A stretch of DNA of 64,000 nucleotides from Ruania rhizosphaerae (GCF_009805705.1 NZ_VSMB01000001.1:62001-126000); one strand, 5' to 3'. Counted from the first letter of the stretch, positions 8,303 through 17,402 are shown. The notes: generated from the sequence alone by a model not told the origin. Numbers and translations are program-made.

Positions 8303-8367
8303 GGCCGAACGCTGAGTTGGTCGGCGTATCGGGCCCGGACACCGAGTAGCTCAGCGCTCGGGCGACG
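8303..8367. repeat. Palindromic repeat element, copy 2
   Basis: This copy matches the element at 6087-6150 over its full length with one gap. It starts with the same 17 bases, GGCCGAACGCTGAGTTG, and has the same two-storey hairpin plan (outer arms near 8305-8316 and 8350-8361 with one mismatch). It ends directly before the stop codon of the VOC protein gene at 8370. Confidence 0.75.
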
Positions 8368-8369
8368 TC

Positions 8370-8783
8370 TCAGGCCGGCTGCCCCGCGGCGTTGACGAGC
8401 CACCGGATTCCGAACGGGTCGATCAGCATCCCGAAGGTGTCGCCCCAGGGGGCTGCCACGAACGGCTCCACCACGGTGCCGCCGGCAGCAAGGCCGTCGA
8501 AGTAGCCACGGAGCTCGTCCACGTCGTCGCCACTGAGGGAGATGTGGACGTTGGTCCCAGGCTGGTACTCCATCTGGGCGGGTACGTCGGCCGCCATCAG
8601 GGTCATTCCGCCCGGGGTCTGCAGCATCGAATGCATCACCTGGTCGGCCTCTGCCGGGTCCTGGTTCATCCCGAACTCGCCGAAGGTGCTGAACGTCGGG
8701 GTGCCACCGAGCACCGAGGCGTAGAACTCCATCGCCTCCCGGGCCTGACCGCGGAAGTTGAGGTACGGATTGAGTACGGTCAT
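8370..8783 (-). CDS. VOC family protein (PhnB-like)
   Basis: This 137 aa cytosolic protein has the vicinal-oxygen-chelate fold. It starts with NPYLNFRGQAREAMEFYASV, has VPAQMEYQPGTNVHISLSG in the middle and ends with WGDTFGMLIDPFGIRWLVN, the hallmarks of the PhnB/DUF1338-like branch. A strong AGAAAGGA ribosome site precedes the ATG. Such proteins are often annotated as glyoxalase-like, but substrates are unknown for most. The stop codon directly abuts a palindromic repeat, so the last residues may have been affected by that insertion. Confidence 0.88.
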   Translation of the reverse strand: MTVLNPYLNFRGQAREAMEFYASVLGGTPTFSTFGEFGMNQDPAEADQVMHSMLQTPGGMTLMAADVPAQMEYQPGTNVHISLSGDDVDELRGYFDGLAAGGTVVEPFVAAPWGDTFGMLIDPFGIRWLVNAAGQPA

Positions 8784-8873
8784 CGTAGAGTCCTTTCTCC
8801 TGGGCTCTCATCGTCCCACCCAGCTGCCGGTCGCGCGGCGGAACCGCACCACCAATCTCGAACGAAGGCACCG

Positions 8874-9761
8874 ATGCCCCGCACCCTCGCACCCGGCCAG
8901 CGATGCCGGATCCACGTCCTCGACGTCGCCACCGGAGCCACCCGGCTCGTGCACGAATCGGCCGACGTGCTCTATGAGGCCCCGAACTGGAGCGCTGAGG
9001 ACCTGATCGTCAATGGCGACGGGCTGCTCTTCCGACTACCCGCCGACGGGTCGGGTGATCCAGCGCCGATCGAGATCCGCGGCCTGCCGCCGGCGAACAA
9101 CGACCATGTGCTCGCCCCGGACGGGATCCACGTGTTCATCTCCGCCGAGGACGGGCACATCTACCGTGCTCCGCTCGCGGGCGGCGAGGCCGTGCGAATC
9201 ACCAGCGACGACGGGCTGCTGCACTTCCTGCACGGCGTCAGCCCCGACGGCGCCACCCTCGCCTACGTCGGCGTGGTCACCGATCCCGAGGGTGCGTGGC
9301 GGGCGCCGAACCTGTTCACGATCCCCGCCACCGGCGGCCCGAGCGCCCAGCTCACGGATGATGAGTTCCCCGACGACGGAGCCGAGTTCTCCCCGGACGG
9401 CGCCTGGATCTACGTCAACACCGAGCGGCCGCTCGACGGGCCGCCCCGTGCGCGCGGCCACGCCCAGCTGGCGCGAATGCGCCCCGACGGCAGCGCCGCT
9501 GAGCAAGTCACCCACGACGAGCGGGTGAACTGGTTCCCGCATCCCTCCCCCGACGGTGCCCGGCTCGCCTATGTGTCCTTCCCGCCCGGGACCGTGGGAC
9601 ACCCGGCCGACCGGGACGTCATCATCCGCACCTGCGGCCCGCGGGGTGAGGACGTGCGCGACCTGGTCACGCTGTTCGGCGGCCAGGGGACCATGAACGT
9701 GCCCAGCTGGTCCCCGGACGGCGCCCGGATCGCCTACGTGGACTACCCAGCGGGCGGCTGA
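8874..9761 (+). CDS. TolB-like beta-propeller protein
   Basis: This 295 aa protein consists of WD40/TolB-type propeller blades. The repeats FSPDGAWIYVN, PSPDGARLAYVSFP and WSPDGARIAYVDYP are the typical PDG(A/K) signatures. It has no signal peptide, so it is probably cytosolic, unlike periplasmic TolB. The ATG at 8874 follows GAAGG with five bases of spacing, which I prefer to in-frame starts upstream that would overlap the divergent VOC gene. Close relatives are described as biopolymer transporter TolB or PD40-domain proteins. A specific role cannot be deduced. Confidence 0.85.
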   Translation: MPRTLAPGQRCRIHVLDVATGATRLVHESADVLYEAPNWSAEDLIVNGDGLLFRLPADGSGDPAPIEIRGLPPANNDHVLAPDGIHVFISAEDGHIYRAPLAGGEAVRITSDDGLLHFLHGVSPDGATLAYVGVVTDPEGAWRAPNLFTIPATGGPSAQLTDDEFPDDGAEFSPDGAWIYVNTERPLDGPPRARGHAQLARMRPDGSAAEQVTHDERVNWFPHPSPDGARLAYVSFPPGTVGHPADRDVIIRTCGPRGEDVRDLVTLFGGQGTMNVPSWSPDGARIAYVDYPAGG

Positions 9762-9955
9762 CCCCCACGCGAGGGATGCTCGCCAGCGGCACCGCAGGAG
9801 GCGTTCGCGGTCTGTTCGGAATCGGACTTGGCGGCGTCGTTCAGAACGTCCAGCAAGCGCTGCGCCACCTCCCCGGCACAGCATGGCACTGAGAATCCGC
9901 CGAGGCGTGACTGTAGGTGCAAGCCACCCAACAAGGAGACGGGCTCGGCGAGCCG

Positions 9956-10303
9956 TCAGATCCCAGTGACGAGACGAACTCCGCCGGCCACCTGAGTCAT
10001 CAGATAGCCGGGAAGCCGGCCAATCGGGTGCGGCTCGAGGAAGCCCCGGTCGATCGGCCCCACCTGGGAAACGACAGCAACGGAGTCGCGATCCAGACCA
10101 GAGGCCAGCGCCGGAATCCGCACATTCCCCGGGAACACCTCCAGTTTCAGGTTGGAAGTCATGGGTACCACGATCACTGTGCTGATGGCTGACTCAATCA
10201 GCCAGTCCTCCTGCAGCACCACGGCGGGACGCCGCTTGGCGGGCTCGCTGCCGCGCGGGGTACCGAAGTCGACCCAGACGACGCTGCCACGTGCGATCAC
10301 CAC
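9956..10303 (-). CDS. MazF/PemK-type toxin
   Basis: This 115 aa protein has the MazF fold signature. It begins GSVVWVDFGTPRGSEPAKRRPAVVLQ and continues through VIVVPMTSN and VSQVGPIDR, as in mRNA-cleaving MazF endoribonucleases. The start overlaps the upstream antitoxin gene by seven bases, so the pair is translationally coupled with antitoxin first. The expected activity is sequence-specific cleavage of RNA when free of antitoxin. Cognate cleavage site and physiological trigger are unknown. Confidence 0.88.
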   Translation of the reverse strand: MVIARGSVVWVDFGTPRGSEPAKRRPAVVLQEDWLIESAISTVIVVPMTSNLKLEVFPGNVRIPALASGLDRDSVAVVSQVGPIDRGFLEPHPIGRLPGYLMTQVAGGVRLVTGI

Positions 10304-10542
10304 TCGACCTCACGCGAGGCGGCTTCGCGGGCCGCGTTCAGGAACAGCCGGTCTTCGGCAGGTTGGCCGGCGGCCTCTATCGCTGCGTCCGCCAGTCGAG
10401 TGAGTTCGCTCGTCCCCTCTAACTCGTCCGCCAGCCGTTCACCAGCACGACGGAAGAACTCCGAACGATTCATCGCATGACGCTTCGCTACCCGCTCGAA
10501 TCGCTCGAACTCTTCATCGGGCAGGGAGATTGCGGTCTTCAT
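10297..10542 (-). CDS. Ribbon-helix-helix antitoxin of the MazF-type toxin
   Basis: This 81 aa protein has an N-terminal ribbon-helix-helix (TAISLPDEEFERFERVAKRH, then NRSEFFRRAGERLADEL), which dimerises to bind DNA. The acidic C-terminal half probably wraps the toxin. It is first in the operon and a perfect 12 bp inverted repeat lies directly before its ATG, as expected for autorepression. It is of the MazE/CopG type found with MazF toxins in actinobacteria. Confidence 0.85.
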   Translation of the reverse strand: MKTAISLPDEEFERFERVAKRHAMNRSEFFRRAGERLADELEGTSELTRLADAAIEAAGQPAEDRLFLNAAREAASREVEW

Positions 10543-10544
10543 TC

Positions 10545-10570
10545 AGCTAGTATAACTGGTTATACTAGCT
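10545..10570. promoter_or_regulatory. Operator of the MazEF-type operon
   Basis: A perfect inverted repeat, AGCTAGTATAAC (10545-10556) and GTTATACTAGCT (10559-10570) with a 2-base centre, ends two bases before the antitoxin start. Each arm contains a TATAAC or TATACT -10-like hexamer, so repressor binding would occlude the promoter. Autorepression by the antitoxin-toxin complex is the known pattern for such modules. Confidence 0.75.
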
Positions 10571-10574
10571 CCCG

Positions 10575-11756
10575 TCACCCCTCCAACAGCAGCGCCTCGC
10601 CCTGGCCTCCCCCACCACAGAGCCCGAGGGCGGCCCGTCCGCCGTGCGACGCCCGCTGGTGGGCGGCGTGGACGGCCAGGCGTGCTCCGGACGCGCCGAT
10701 CGGGTGCCCGAGGGCGATCCCACCCCCGTGTGGGTTCACCACATCTAGCTCCGCGCCGAGCTCAGCCACCGAGTGGGCCACCACCGCCCCGAAGGCCTCG
10801 TTGATCTCGATGTGGCCCAGGTCGGCCACCGTCCAGCCCTGCCGGTCCAGTGCGGCCAGGATCGCCCGCGCCGGCTGAGAGTGCAGCGACGTATCGGGAC
10901 CGGCCACTTGACCGGCTGCGCGGACGGTCGCGAGCACGACCCACCCCTGGTGCTCCGCGTGGGCGCGCGTGGTCAGGACCAGGGCGGCTGCGCCGTCGGA
11001 GATCTGCGAGGCGTTCCCTGCGGTGATGGTGCCCTCGGGGGTGAACGCCGGCTTCAGCCTCGCCAAGGTCTCGACGGTGGTCTCCGGCCGGATGCCCTCG
11101 TCACGGTCGACGATCACCTCCCCCTTCCGCGTCATGATCGCGACCGCCGCGATCTCCGGGGTGAAGACTCCCGCCTCCCACGCCACCGCCGCCCGCTGGT
11201 GCGACCGGGCGGCGATCGTGTCCTGGTCGACGCGGCTGATGTGGAAACACTCGGCGTCGTAGCGATCGGTGGCCAGGCCCATCGCCTCGTGGTCGAAGGC
11301 GTCGGTGAGGCCGTCGTGGGCCGTCACGTCGAGCGCCTCCACCGACCCATACGCCCAGCCCTGCCGCGACCCGGGGAGCAGGTGCGGGGCGTTGGTCATC
11401 GACTCCATACCACCGGCCACCACCACCTGCGCCTCACCGCAGCGCAGCAGCCGGGCGGCGTCGATCACCGCCGTCAGGCCGGACAAGCAGACCTTGTTCA
11501 CGGTGGTCGCCGGGGCGTCCCAGCCGATGCCAGCGCCGATCGCAGCCTGGCGGGCCGGGTTCTGCCCAGCACCAGCCTGCAGCACCTGCCCCATGATCAC
11601 GGTGTCCACCGCGTCCGCGGGGATGCCCTCGAGCGCCCCGCGGATCGCGATCGCGCCCAGCTCCGTGGCCGCCAGCGGCGCCAGCTGGCCGCGCAGCTTC
11701 CCCTGCGGGGTGCGTGCCGCCCCCACGATCACGACGTCGTCAGCTGCTCCGGTCAT
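10575..11756 (-). CDS. Acetyl-CoA C-acyltransferase (thiolase)
   Basis: This 393 aa thiolase condenses or cleaves acetoacetyl-CoA or longer 3-ketoacyl-CoA. The nucleophilic Cys is in TTVNKVCLSGL (residue 90). The catalytic His is in ALGHPIGASG and the second Cys in GLCGGGGQGEA near the C-terminus. I chose the ATG at 11756, which has GGAAGGAG upstream, over a start 12 codons earlier. Its neighbours in the same direction are the two subunits of a 3-oxoacid CoA-transferase. This suggests acetoacetate or ketone-body use: activation by CoA transfer, then thiolysis to acetyl-CoA. Confidence 0.93.
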   Translation of the reverse strand: MTGAADDVVIVGAARTPQGKLRGQLAPLAATELGAIAIRGALEGIPADAVDTVIMGQVLQAGAGQNPARQAAIGAGIGWDAPATTVNKVCLSGLTAVIDAARLLRCGEAQVVVAGGMESMTNAPHLLPGSRQGWAYGSVEALDVTAHDGLTDAFDHEAMGLATDRYDAECFHISRVDQDTIAARSHQRAAVAWEAGVFTPEIAAVAIMTRKGEVIVDRDEGIRPETTVETLARLKPAFTPEGTITAGNASQISDGAAALVLTTRAHAEHQGWVVLATVRAAGQVAGPDTSLHSQPARAILAALDRQGWTVADLGHIEINEAFGAVVAHSVAELGAELDVVNPHGGGIALGHPIGASGARLAVHAAHQRASHGGRAALGLCGGGGQGEALLLEG

Positions 11757-11829
11757 GGCCCGCTCCTTCCGCTGGTTCGGGGCACATCCCACCGCGCCCC
11801 TCGCTGCCCGGTCGTGGCGACGCCGGCGA

Positions 11830-12486
11830 TCATGCGCCCACCTCGACCAGGTCTGGGCCGACGGCGAGCTCCGGCTCGGTCCGTGCGATCACCTCGTCCG
11901 CGCTCACCCCGGGCGCCAGCTCGCGCAGCACCAGGGCGCTTTCAGTCACGTCGATCACCGCGAGGTCGGTGATGATCCGGTTCACCACCGCCCGCCCGGT
12001 GAGCGGCAGGGAACACTCGTGAACGATCTTGGGGGAGCCGTCCTTGGCGGTGTGCGTCATCAGCACCACCACCCGGCGGGCACCCTGCACCAGATCCATC
12101 CCGCCGCCGGGGCCCTTGACCATTTTCCCGGGGATCATCCAGTTCGCCAGGTCGCCGGCTCCGGAGACCTGCATACCGCCGAGGATGGCGACGTCGATCT
12201 TCCCGCCGCGGATCATCCCGAAGGACATCGCGGAATCAAAGAAGGACGTGCCCGGCAACGTGGTGACGGTCTCCTTGCCGGCGTTGATGAGATCCGGGTC
12301 CACGGCACCCTCGGCCGGGTAGGGCCCGACGCCGAGGATCCCGTTCTCGGACTGCAGCACGACCTCATGCCCCGCCGGAACGTAGTTCGACACCAGCGTG
12401 GGGAGCCCGATTCCGAGGTTCACGTAGGCGCCGTCGGGTAGCTCCCGGGCTGCGCGCGCGGCCATCTCCTCCCTGGTCAGCGCCAT
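11830..12486 (-). CDS. scoB: 3-oxoacid CoA-transferase subunit B
   Basis: The 218 aa beta subunit of a type I CoA-transferase carries the catalytic glutamate in [13 protein letters not shown]. Other family blocks are [19 protein letters not shown]-like at the start and [14 protein letters not shown]. It works as a heterotetramer with the product of the adjacent gene, moving CoA from succinyl-CoA to acetoacetate or a similar 3-oxoacid. The ATG overlaps the last base of the subunit A gene. Whether acetoacetate or 3-oxoadipate is the true substrate cannot be told here; the thiolase fits both. Confidence 0.93.
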   Translation of the reverse strand: MALTREEMAARAARELPDGAYVNLGIGLPTLVSNYVPAGHEVVLQSENGILGVGPYPAEGAVDPDLINAGKETVTTLPGTSFFDSAMSFGMIRGGKIDVAILGGMQVSGAGDLANWMIPGKMVKGPGGGMDLVQGARRVVVLMTHTAKDGSPKIVHECSLPLTGRAVVNRIITDLAVIDVTESALVLRELAPGVSADEVIARTEPELAVGPDLVEVGA

Positions 12487-13292
12487 CAGACCGCTCCCTC
12501 GGCGCCAGTCGGAGCGACCGTCCGCTTCTCGATCCGTTTCTCGATATCCGGGCCGACCTCGACCACTCGGTGCACGTACACCCCGGGCAGGTGAATCTGA
12601 TCCGGATCCAGCTCACCCGGCTCCACCAGTTCCTCCACCTGGGCGATGCACACCCGCCCGGCCATCGCGGCCTGCGGGGTGAAGTTGCGGGCGGACTTGG
12701 TGAACACGAGGTTTCCCTGCCGGTCCGCGATGGCCGCGTGCACGAGCGCGAAGTCGGCGTGGATGGCCTCCTCCAGCACGAACTCTCGAGGTCCGCTGTC
12801 CGTGGGAAAGGTGCGCACCTCCTTGGCTGCCGATGCCTGCGCAACGCCACCTGCGCCGTCGTACCTCTGCGGGAGCCCACCCTCGGTCATCTGGGTGCCG
12901 GTGCCCGCCCGGGTGAAGAACGCCGCGATCCCCGACCCGCCGGCGCGCAACCGTTCGGCGAGCGTGCCCTGCGGAACCAGCTCCACCTCGAGTTCACCGG
13001 AGAGAAACTGCCGCTCGAACTCCTTGTTCTCCCCCACGTAGGAGGCGGTCATCTTGCTGATCCGACCGGCGCGGAGCAGCAATCCGAGGCCCCAATCGTC
13101 CACGCCACAGTTGTTCGAGACCACGCGCAGATCGGTGGTGCCCTGGTCGAGCAGGGCTTGGATCAGAACGGACGGGATACCGCACAGTCCGAAGCCCCCG
13201 ACGGCGAGGGTTGCGCCGTCGGGGATGTCCGCCACCGCCTCGGCCGGGGAGGCGACAGTCTTGTCCAGGCCGCGAGAGGTGTGGGTGGTCAT
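12486..13292 (-). CDS. scoA: 3-oxoacid CoA-transferase subunit A
   Basis: The 268 aa alpha subunit has the type I CoA-transferase signature [15 protein letters not shown] near residue 30 and the later block [11 protein letters not shown]. It lacks the catalytic Glu, which is in subunit B. It is the first gene of the scoA-scoB-thiolase set, and scoB starts at its last base. No aromatic-degradation genes lie nearby, which slightly favours acetoacetate over 3-oxoadipate as substrate. This is inference. Confidence 0.92.
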   Translation of the reverse strand: MTTHTSRGLDKTVASPAEAVADIPDGATLAVGGFGLCGIPSVLIQALLDQGTTDLRVVSNNCGVDDWGLGLLLRAGRISKMTASYVGENKEFERQFLSGELEVELVPQGTLAERLRAGGSGIAAFFTRAGTGTQMTEGGLPQRYDGAGGVAQASAAKEVRTFPTDSGPREFVLEEAIHADFALVHAAIADRQGNLVFTKSARNFTPQAAMAGRVCIAQVEELVEPGELDPDQIHLPGVYVHRVVEVGPDIEKRIEKRTVAPTGAEGAV

Positions 13293-13378
13293 CGTCGAGC
13301 CACTCCTTCCTGTGTGCTCCTATCGTGCGACAGACAGCCGACCGTGGCATCTTCATCGCCGCCTCGCTCACCGGGATG

Positions 13379-14887
13379 TCAGCGGGCGACTGCCGTGCCG
13401 AGGGTGAGGATCACGCGAGCGTAGGAAACGAGAGGTGGCTCTCCGTCGTCACGGACTTCGAGGATGAGGTGGATCGTGTCACCGGCAACTGCGCCCCAGG
13501 GAACACGAGCGGTCAGGACCGGCTCGTGCACCTCGTCGAACTCAAGCTCGCCGGAGTAGGTGCCGGCCTCGCGATAGTGCCACCACGCATAGGTGAGAGA
13601 GTCCCCGTCCGGGTCCGCGGCAGACGCCGTCAACGTCACGGTCGAACCGGGGTGAACTGTCAGATCCTCCGCGGGGGCCACGGAGACGACCGGAGGATGG
13701 TTCGCGGACTGATACGTCGACCGCACGGACCAGGCGAGGCGCGCCGCAAAGTCTCGCTGGGCGTCACCGAACCATCTCGTGAGCGCGTACTCCTCCGGCG
13801 CGTCGCCATCCCGGGCGCGATCGACAGCACTGCGCACCAGCCACTGCCCGTCCGAGGCCGGGACGCTGCGGCCACCCCAGCCCCCGAAGCTGGGGTGCTC
13901 AAACCCGCGGAGGCCGTTCGCGAACAGGTTGAGCATGTTGGGCGTATCGCCTTCGGAGATCCACTCCCCAGCAGGCTGCGGATCGGTCCAGACCCGGTAA
14001 CCCCTGGTGCGCAGATCTTCCGCGCTGTACCCGCAGAGATGGAAGAAGTCCGTGTAGTCGCCCTCGACCATCTGCCGTCCGTCACCCCACACGCGGTATA
14101 GCGCGCCGAGTGGACCCATCGCCCGCACATTGCTCTGCAACCAGTCGGCAGTCAACATGGGGGCGTCGGCAGGCAGGATGACGCGTCGAGCGAAGTAGCC
14201 CCATGCAGAAGCGGCCACGTCAATCACCGGAATGTCTGGCCAGCTGGAGCTGATGTACTCCTCGAACGTCGCATCCTGAGACGCAAACTTGGTCAGGATT
14301 GTTCGCTGGCACACCGCCGCCTTGCGCTGCTCCCAGTCGGCCCAACCGCTGAACCGCTCCTCGATCGACTTCAGGGCCCGCGCAATCGTGCTGGTGCCGG
14401 CCCACGCCTGCAGATGCACCGGCTCGGGGTTCTCCTCGAGCAGTGCCGCTTCGATCAGCCTGGAACCAGGCGTCGGTTCCGCCATGTCGCCCTCGAACGC
14501 GACGTTCCCGTGGCACACGAGTGAGCGCAGGTGCTCCGGCGCCGGGTACTCGGGATCGTGCACGAGCAGGTTCGAGTACACCTGGGCATACGCATCGAGC
14601 GCATCGTCGATGAATCGCTCACCAGGTGCCCAACGAAACGACTCGCGAGGCTCGTCGTACTCCCTGCTGGGGAGGAAGAAGACCGTGCCCTTTCCATCGC
14701 CCTTCCAGTGGAAGCGACTACTGGCATAGATCAGCCCTTCGATCTGAATCTCGTTGCTGTAGAGCAGCAGCCGGATCATCGAGTTGAGGTCGTCGAGCTC
14801 AGGATCAGCCGTGACGATCGTCCGCGGCTTGTGGCGGCACCCCGAAGCCTGTCCCGTGCCAGTTCCCACATCTGCCTGCTTGAACAT
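13379..14887 (-). CDS. Nucleoside hydrolase-like protein with C-terminal Ig-like domain (DUF1593/Sde182 type)
   Basis: The first ~320 residues are a nucleoside-hydrolase-like fold with the metal-binding motif TADPELDD (residues 26-33). The last ~100 residues form an Ig-like domain with the cadherin-type phrase ASAADPDGDSLTYAWWHY. This pair of domains defines the family of the Saccharophagus cellulose-binding protein Sde182. There is no signal peptide. The start has an excellent GGAGGAAAG ribosome site. It is divergent from the nucleoside hydrolase/ABC operon at 15066, so it probably serves the same substrate, perhaps a glycoside with an N- or O-linked ribose-like sugar. Confidence 0.85.
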   Translation of the reverse strand: MFKQADVGTGTGQASGCRHKPRTIVTADPELDDLNSMIRLLLYSNEIQIEGLIYASSRFHWKGDGKGTVFFLPSREYDEPRESFRWAPGERFIDDALDAYAQVYSNLLVHDPEYPAPEHLRSLVCHGNVAFEGDMAEPTPGSRLIEAALLEENPEPVHLQAWAGTSTIARALKSIEERFSGWADWEQRKAAVCQRTILTKFASQDATFEEYISSSWPDIPVIDVAASAWGYFARRVILPADAPMLTADWLQSNVRAMGPLGALYRVWGDGRQMVEGDYTDFFHLCGYSAEDLRTRGYRVWTDPQPAGEWISEGDTPNMLNLFANGLRGFEHPSFGGWGGRSVPASDGQWLVRSAVDRARDGDAPEEYALTRWFGDAQRDFAARLAWSVRSTYQSANHPPVVSVAPAEDLTVHPGSTVTLTASAADPDGDSLTYAWWHYREAGTYSGELEFDEVHEPVLTARVPWGAVAGDTIHLILEVRDDGEPPLVSYARVILTLGTAVAR

Positions 14888-14944
14888 GCGCTTTCCTCCT
14901 CACCCGCGGCGGCCCACCTCTTGACACCCTCAAGACGCCACGAG

Positions 14945-14960
14945 TACTGTACAACCAGTA
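14945..14960. promoter_or_regulatory. Possible operator between divergent nucleoside-hydrolase genes
   Basis: TACTG and CAGTA flank TACAAC in the 178 bp region between the divergent genes at 14887 and 15066. The surrounding sequence is AT-rich compared with its neighbours and holds possible -10 hexamers. The dyad is short, so it is only a candidate site for a regulator. Confidence 0.3.
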
Positions 14961-15065
14961 TCGCATAGATATGCACAACGAAGTGATCGACGGGATGGGC
15001 ACCGCCCGGCACTGCCGCCGAACAGCAAGCATCCACAGCCTCAGCACCGGAAGGGACCGCTGACA

Positions 15066-15965
15066 ATGACCCTGCCCCGACCAGGACTACGCCGCCGCGT
15101 GATCGTGAACACGGACGCCATGAACGAGGCGGACGACCAGTTCGCGATCGTCCACGCGCTGCTGACACCGATGTTTGACCTGCGCGGACTAATCGCCGCG
15201 CACTTCGGTGCAGAGCGATCCGCGACCAGCATGGAGGACAGTCGTGAGGAGATCGATCACCTCCTGCAGCTGATGGATCTCGGGGGCACCGTTCGCGTGG
15301 AGAACGGCTCCCCCCGGGCGCTGCCCGACGAGTCGACGCCAGAGGATTCTGCCGGCGCACGCCTGATCATCGAGGAGGCGATGAAGGACGACGGTCCGCT
15401 CTATGTCGCGTTCCTCGGCCCCTTGACCGACATGGCCAGCGCCATCCTGCTTGAGCCGGCGATCGCCGAGCGAGACGTCGTGGTCGTCTGGATCGGGGGC
15501 GGCCCATATGGCGACCGTATTCCTGCCTACTGGCCGGAGTTCAACCTGCGCAACGACGTCGCGAGCGCAAACGTCGTCCTCGCTTCCGGTGTCGAGGTCT
15601 GGCAGGTACCGATGTCCACCTACGTGATGATGGGCGTCAGCTATGCCGAGCTCGACGAGAAGGTGACCCCGTGCGGCGCCATCGGCAAGTACCTCACCCG
15701 GCAGGTGATCGAGTTCAATGCCGGTCGAGAAGGTAGTCACGGACCGATGGAGCACCGGTCCCTCGGTGATTCACCGGCAATCGGTCTGATGATGAGCCCC
15801 GGCAGCGCTGTATGGCGTGAGCAGTCGCCTGTGCGTTTCGGGGCCGATCACTCCTACGAGCCGAGCGATCGCGGGCGCCCGATCAAGGTTTGCGAGCACA
15901 TCGACTCCCGCCTCGTCCTGGAGGACATGTTCGCCAAGCTGCGCGCATTCACAGCCAAGCAGTGA
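15066..15965 (+). CDS. Nucleoside hydrolase (IU-NH superfamily)
   Basis: This 299 aa protein has the N-terminal calcium-binding block in the form NTDAMNEADDQFA (residues 15-27). The usual first Asp is replaced by Asn, as in an actinobacterial subgroup. Later blocks are VAFLGPLTDMASAILLEP and VVVWIGGGPY. It would hydrolyse the N-glycosidic bond of a nucleoside or related glycoside. GGAAGGGA precedes the ATG. It opens an operon with a lipoprotein sugar receptor, two permeases and a second nucleoside hydrolase. Confidence 0.87.
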   Translation: MTLPRPGLRRRVIVNTDAMNEADDQFAIVHALLTPMFDLRGLIAAHFGAERSATSMEDSREEIDHLLQLMDLGGTVRVENGSPRALPDESTPEDSAGARLIIEEAMKDDGPLYVAFLGPLTDMASAILLEPAIAERDVVVVWIGGGPYGDRIPAYWPEFNLRNDVASANVVLASGVEVWQVPMSTYVMMGVSYAELDEKVTPCGAIGKYLTRQVIEFNAGREGSHGPMEHRSLGDSPAIGLMMSPGSAVWREQSPVRFGADHSYEPSDRGRPIKVCEHIDSRLVLEDMFAKLRAFTAKQ

Positions 15966-16017
15966 CCGCACTGATGTTCCGGGCGCCAAGGACGGCGTCC
16001 TCACCGATGGAGGAATC

Positions 16018-17331
16018 ATGAAACGCATACGACTCGCGACCGCAGTAGCGGCCACTGGAGCGCTCGTTCTCGCAGCCTGCTCAGGCGAAGATGCAGGCGA
16101 CGACACGGCGTTCGACCCGGACAACCCGGACGCCGAGGTCACGCTCACCATCACGAGCACCACCGGTAGCAACGTCGACTTCTTCAACTGGGCGGCGGAG
16201 TCATTCCGCGAGGAGTACCCCGGGGTTACTGTGGACGTTGTCACCCATGACGACGACTGGTACAACCAGAATGCTGCCCGGCTGCTCAATTCCGACGACC
16301 GGCCGGATCTGGCCTGGTTCTGGCTCACCGGCTTCTACACCTCACTAGTGGACTCTGGCGCCCTGCTACCGCTGGACGACCTCTATGAGCAGGAAGGATG
16401 GGCAGATGTACTCCCCGAGAGCACGCTCAACCTACCGATGGCAGAGGATGGCCAACGATATGGGGTCGCGTTCAACTCGATCATGTCGCCGCTGCTGATG
16501 TACAACCGCAACGCCCTCGAGGCAGCGGGGATCGACGGGGAGCCGGAGACCATGGAGGAACTGCTCGCCCTGGGTCCGCAGCTCGAAGAGGCCGGGTACA
16601 TTCCGTGGACCTCGGGCCTCGCCAACCCCAGCCAGGCGACCCAGCTGTTCGACATCAATATCCGCCGGTACACCGACGATGAGACCTATCAGCAACTGAT
16701 CGACAAAGAGATCATGGACTACACCGGTCCGCAGATGATCGCGGCCTTCGAGAACATGTATGCCATGGCGAACGAACTCATGGCGCCCGGCGCGGTCGGT
16801 GTGGAGGATCTCGAAGCACGGAGCCTGTTCGCGCAGGGAGAGGCAGCCTTCTACAGCGACGGCTCGTGGAACCTCGGCGAGGCCGGTCTGGGCGGTGAGA
16901 TCTCCGACGATGTCGACCTCGGCATCATGACCTACCCCCCGGCCACCGAGGGCGGGAACCGCACCACCGGCTTCTACGACGCCAACGGGCTGGTCGTGGT
17001 CCGTGACACCGGAAACGAGGAACTGGCCAAGGCCTTCATCGCCCATGCACTCAGCTACGAGGTGCAGAGCACCATGGGTGAGGTGATCACAGGGACACCG
17101 GTCCGCAACGACATCCCCCTCGAGGTACTGGAAGAGACCTACGACCCGTTCGTCGCCTACTCCTACTCACGCGTGCAGGAGGAAGGCACGCACCGGCTGT
17201 TCAACACCATCATGCCCGGTGAGTACCGCCCCGCCGCGACGCAGCTCATCCAAGGGCTCGTCGGTGGTCAGCTCACACCGGAGGAGTTCGCCCAGCAGTT
17301 CACCGACATGGTGCAGGGACTCGACCACTGA
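16018..17331 (+). CDS. ABC transporter substrate-binding lipoprotein
   Basis: This 437 aa family-1 solute-binding protein carries a lipoprotein signal with lipobox LVLAAC (Cys21), so it is tethered outside the membrane. The mature part has typical blocks such as RPDLAWFWLTGFYTSLVDSG and GEAAFYSDGSWN. The ATG at 16018 follows GGAGG. Such proteins usually bind oligosaccharides or sugar derivatives. Between two nucleoside hydrolases, the ligand may be a nucleoside-like glycoside. A perfect 12 bp hairpin just after its stop separates it from the permease genes. Confidence 0.9.
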   Translation: MKRIRLATAVAATGALVLAACSGEDAGDDTAFDPDNPDAEVTLTITSTTGSNVDFFNWAAESFREEYPGVTVDVVTHDDDWYNQNAARLLNSDDRPDLAWFWLTGFYTSLVDSGALLPLDDLYEQEGWADVLPESTLNLPMAEDGQRYGVAFNSIMSPLLMYNRNALEAAGIDGEPETMEELLALGPQLEEAGYIPWTSGLANPSQATQLFDINIRRYTDDETYQQLIDKEIMDYTGPQMIAAFENMYAMANELMAPGAVGVEDLEARSLFAQGEAAFYSDGSWNLGEAGLGGEISDDVDLGIMTYPPATEGGNRTTGFYDANGLVVVRDTGNEELAKAFIAHALSYEVQSTMGEVITGTPVRNDIPLEVLEETYDPFVAYSYSRVQEEGTHRLFNTIMPGEYRPAATQLIQGLVGGQLTPEEFAQQFTDMVQGLDH

Positions 17332-17337
17332 CCACCA

Positions 17338-17367
17338 GGGGCCGGGTCCACGTTCGGACCCGGCCCC
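17338..17367 (+). terminator. Intra-operon hairpin after the substrate-binding protein gene
   Basis: GGGGCCGGGTCC (17338-17349) pairs perfectly with 17356-17367 around a 6-base loop. It lies between the receptor and permease genes. In many ABC operons such a hairpin limits read-through or protects the 3' end, so that receptor exceeds permease. Confidence 0.65.
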
Positions 17368-17402
17368 GCCTGACCGACTGAGCGCTACAAGGGTGGCAAC
17401 AC

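Noticed and set aside
9762-9955. Small minus-strand frame near 9743-9934
   Set aside because: It overlaps the end of the propeller gene and has no homology features or ribosome site.
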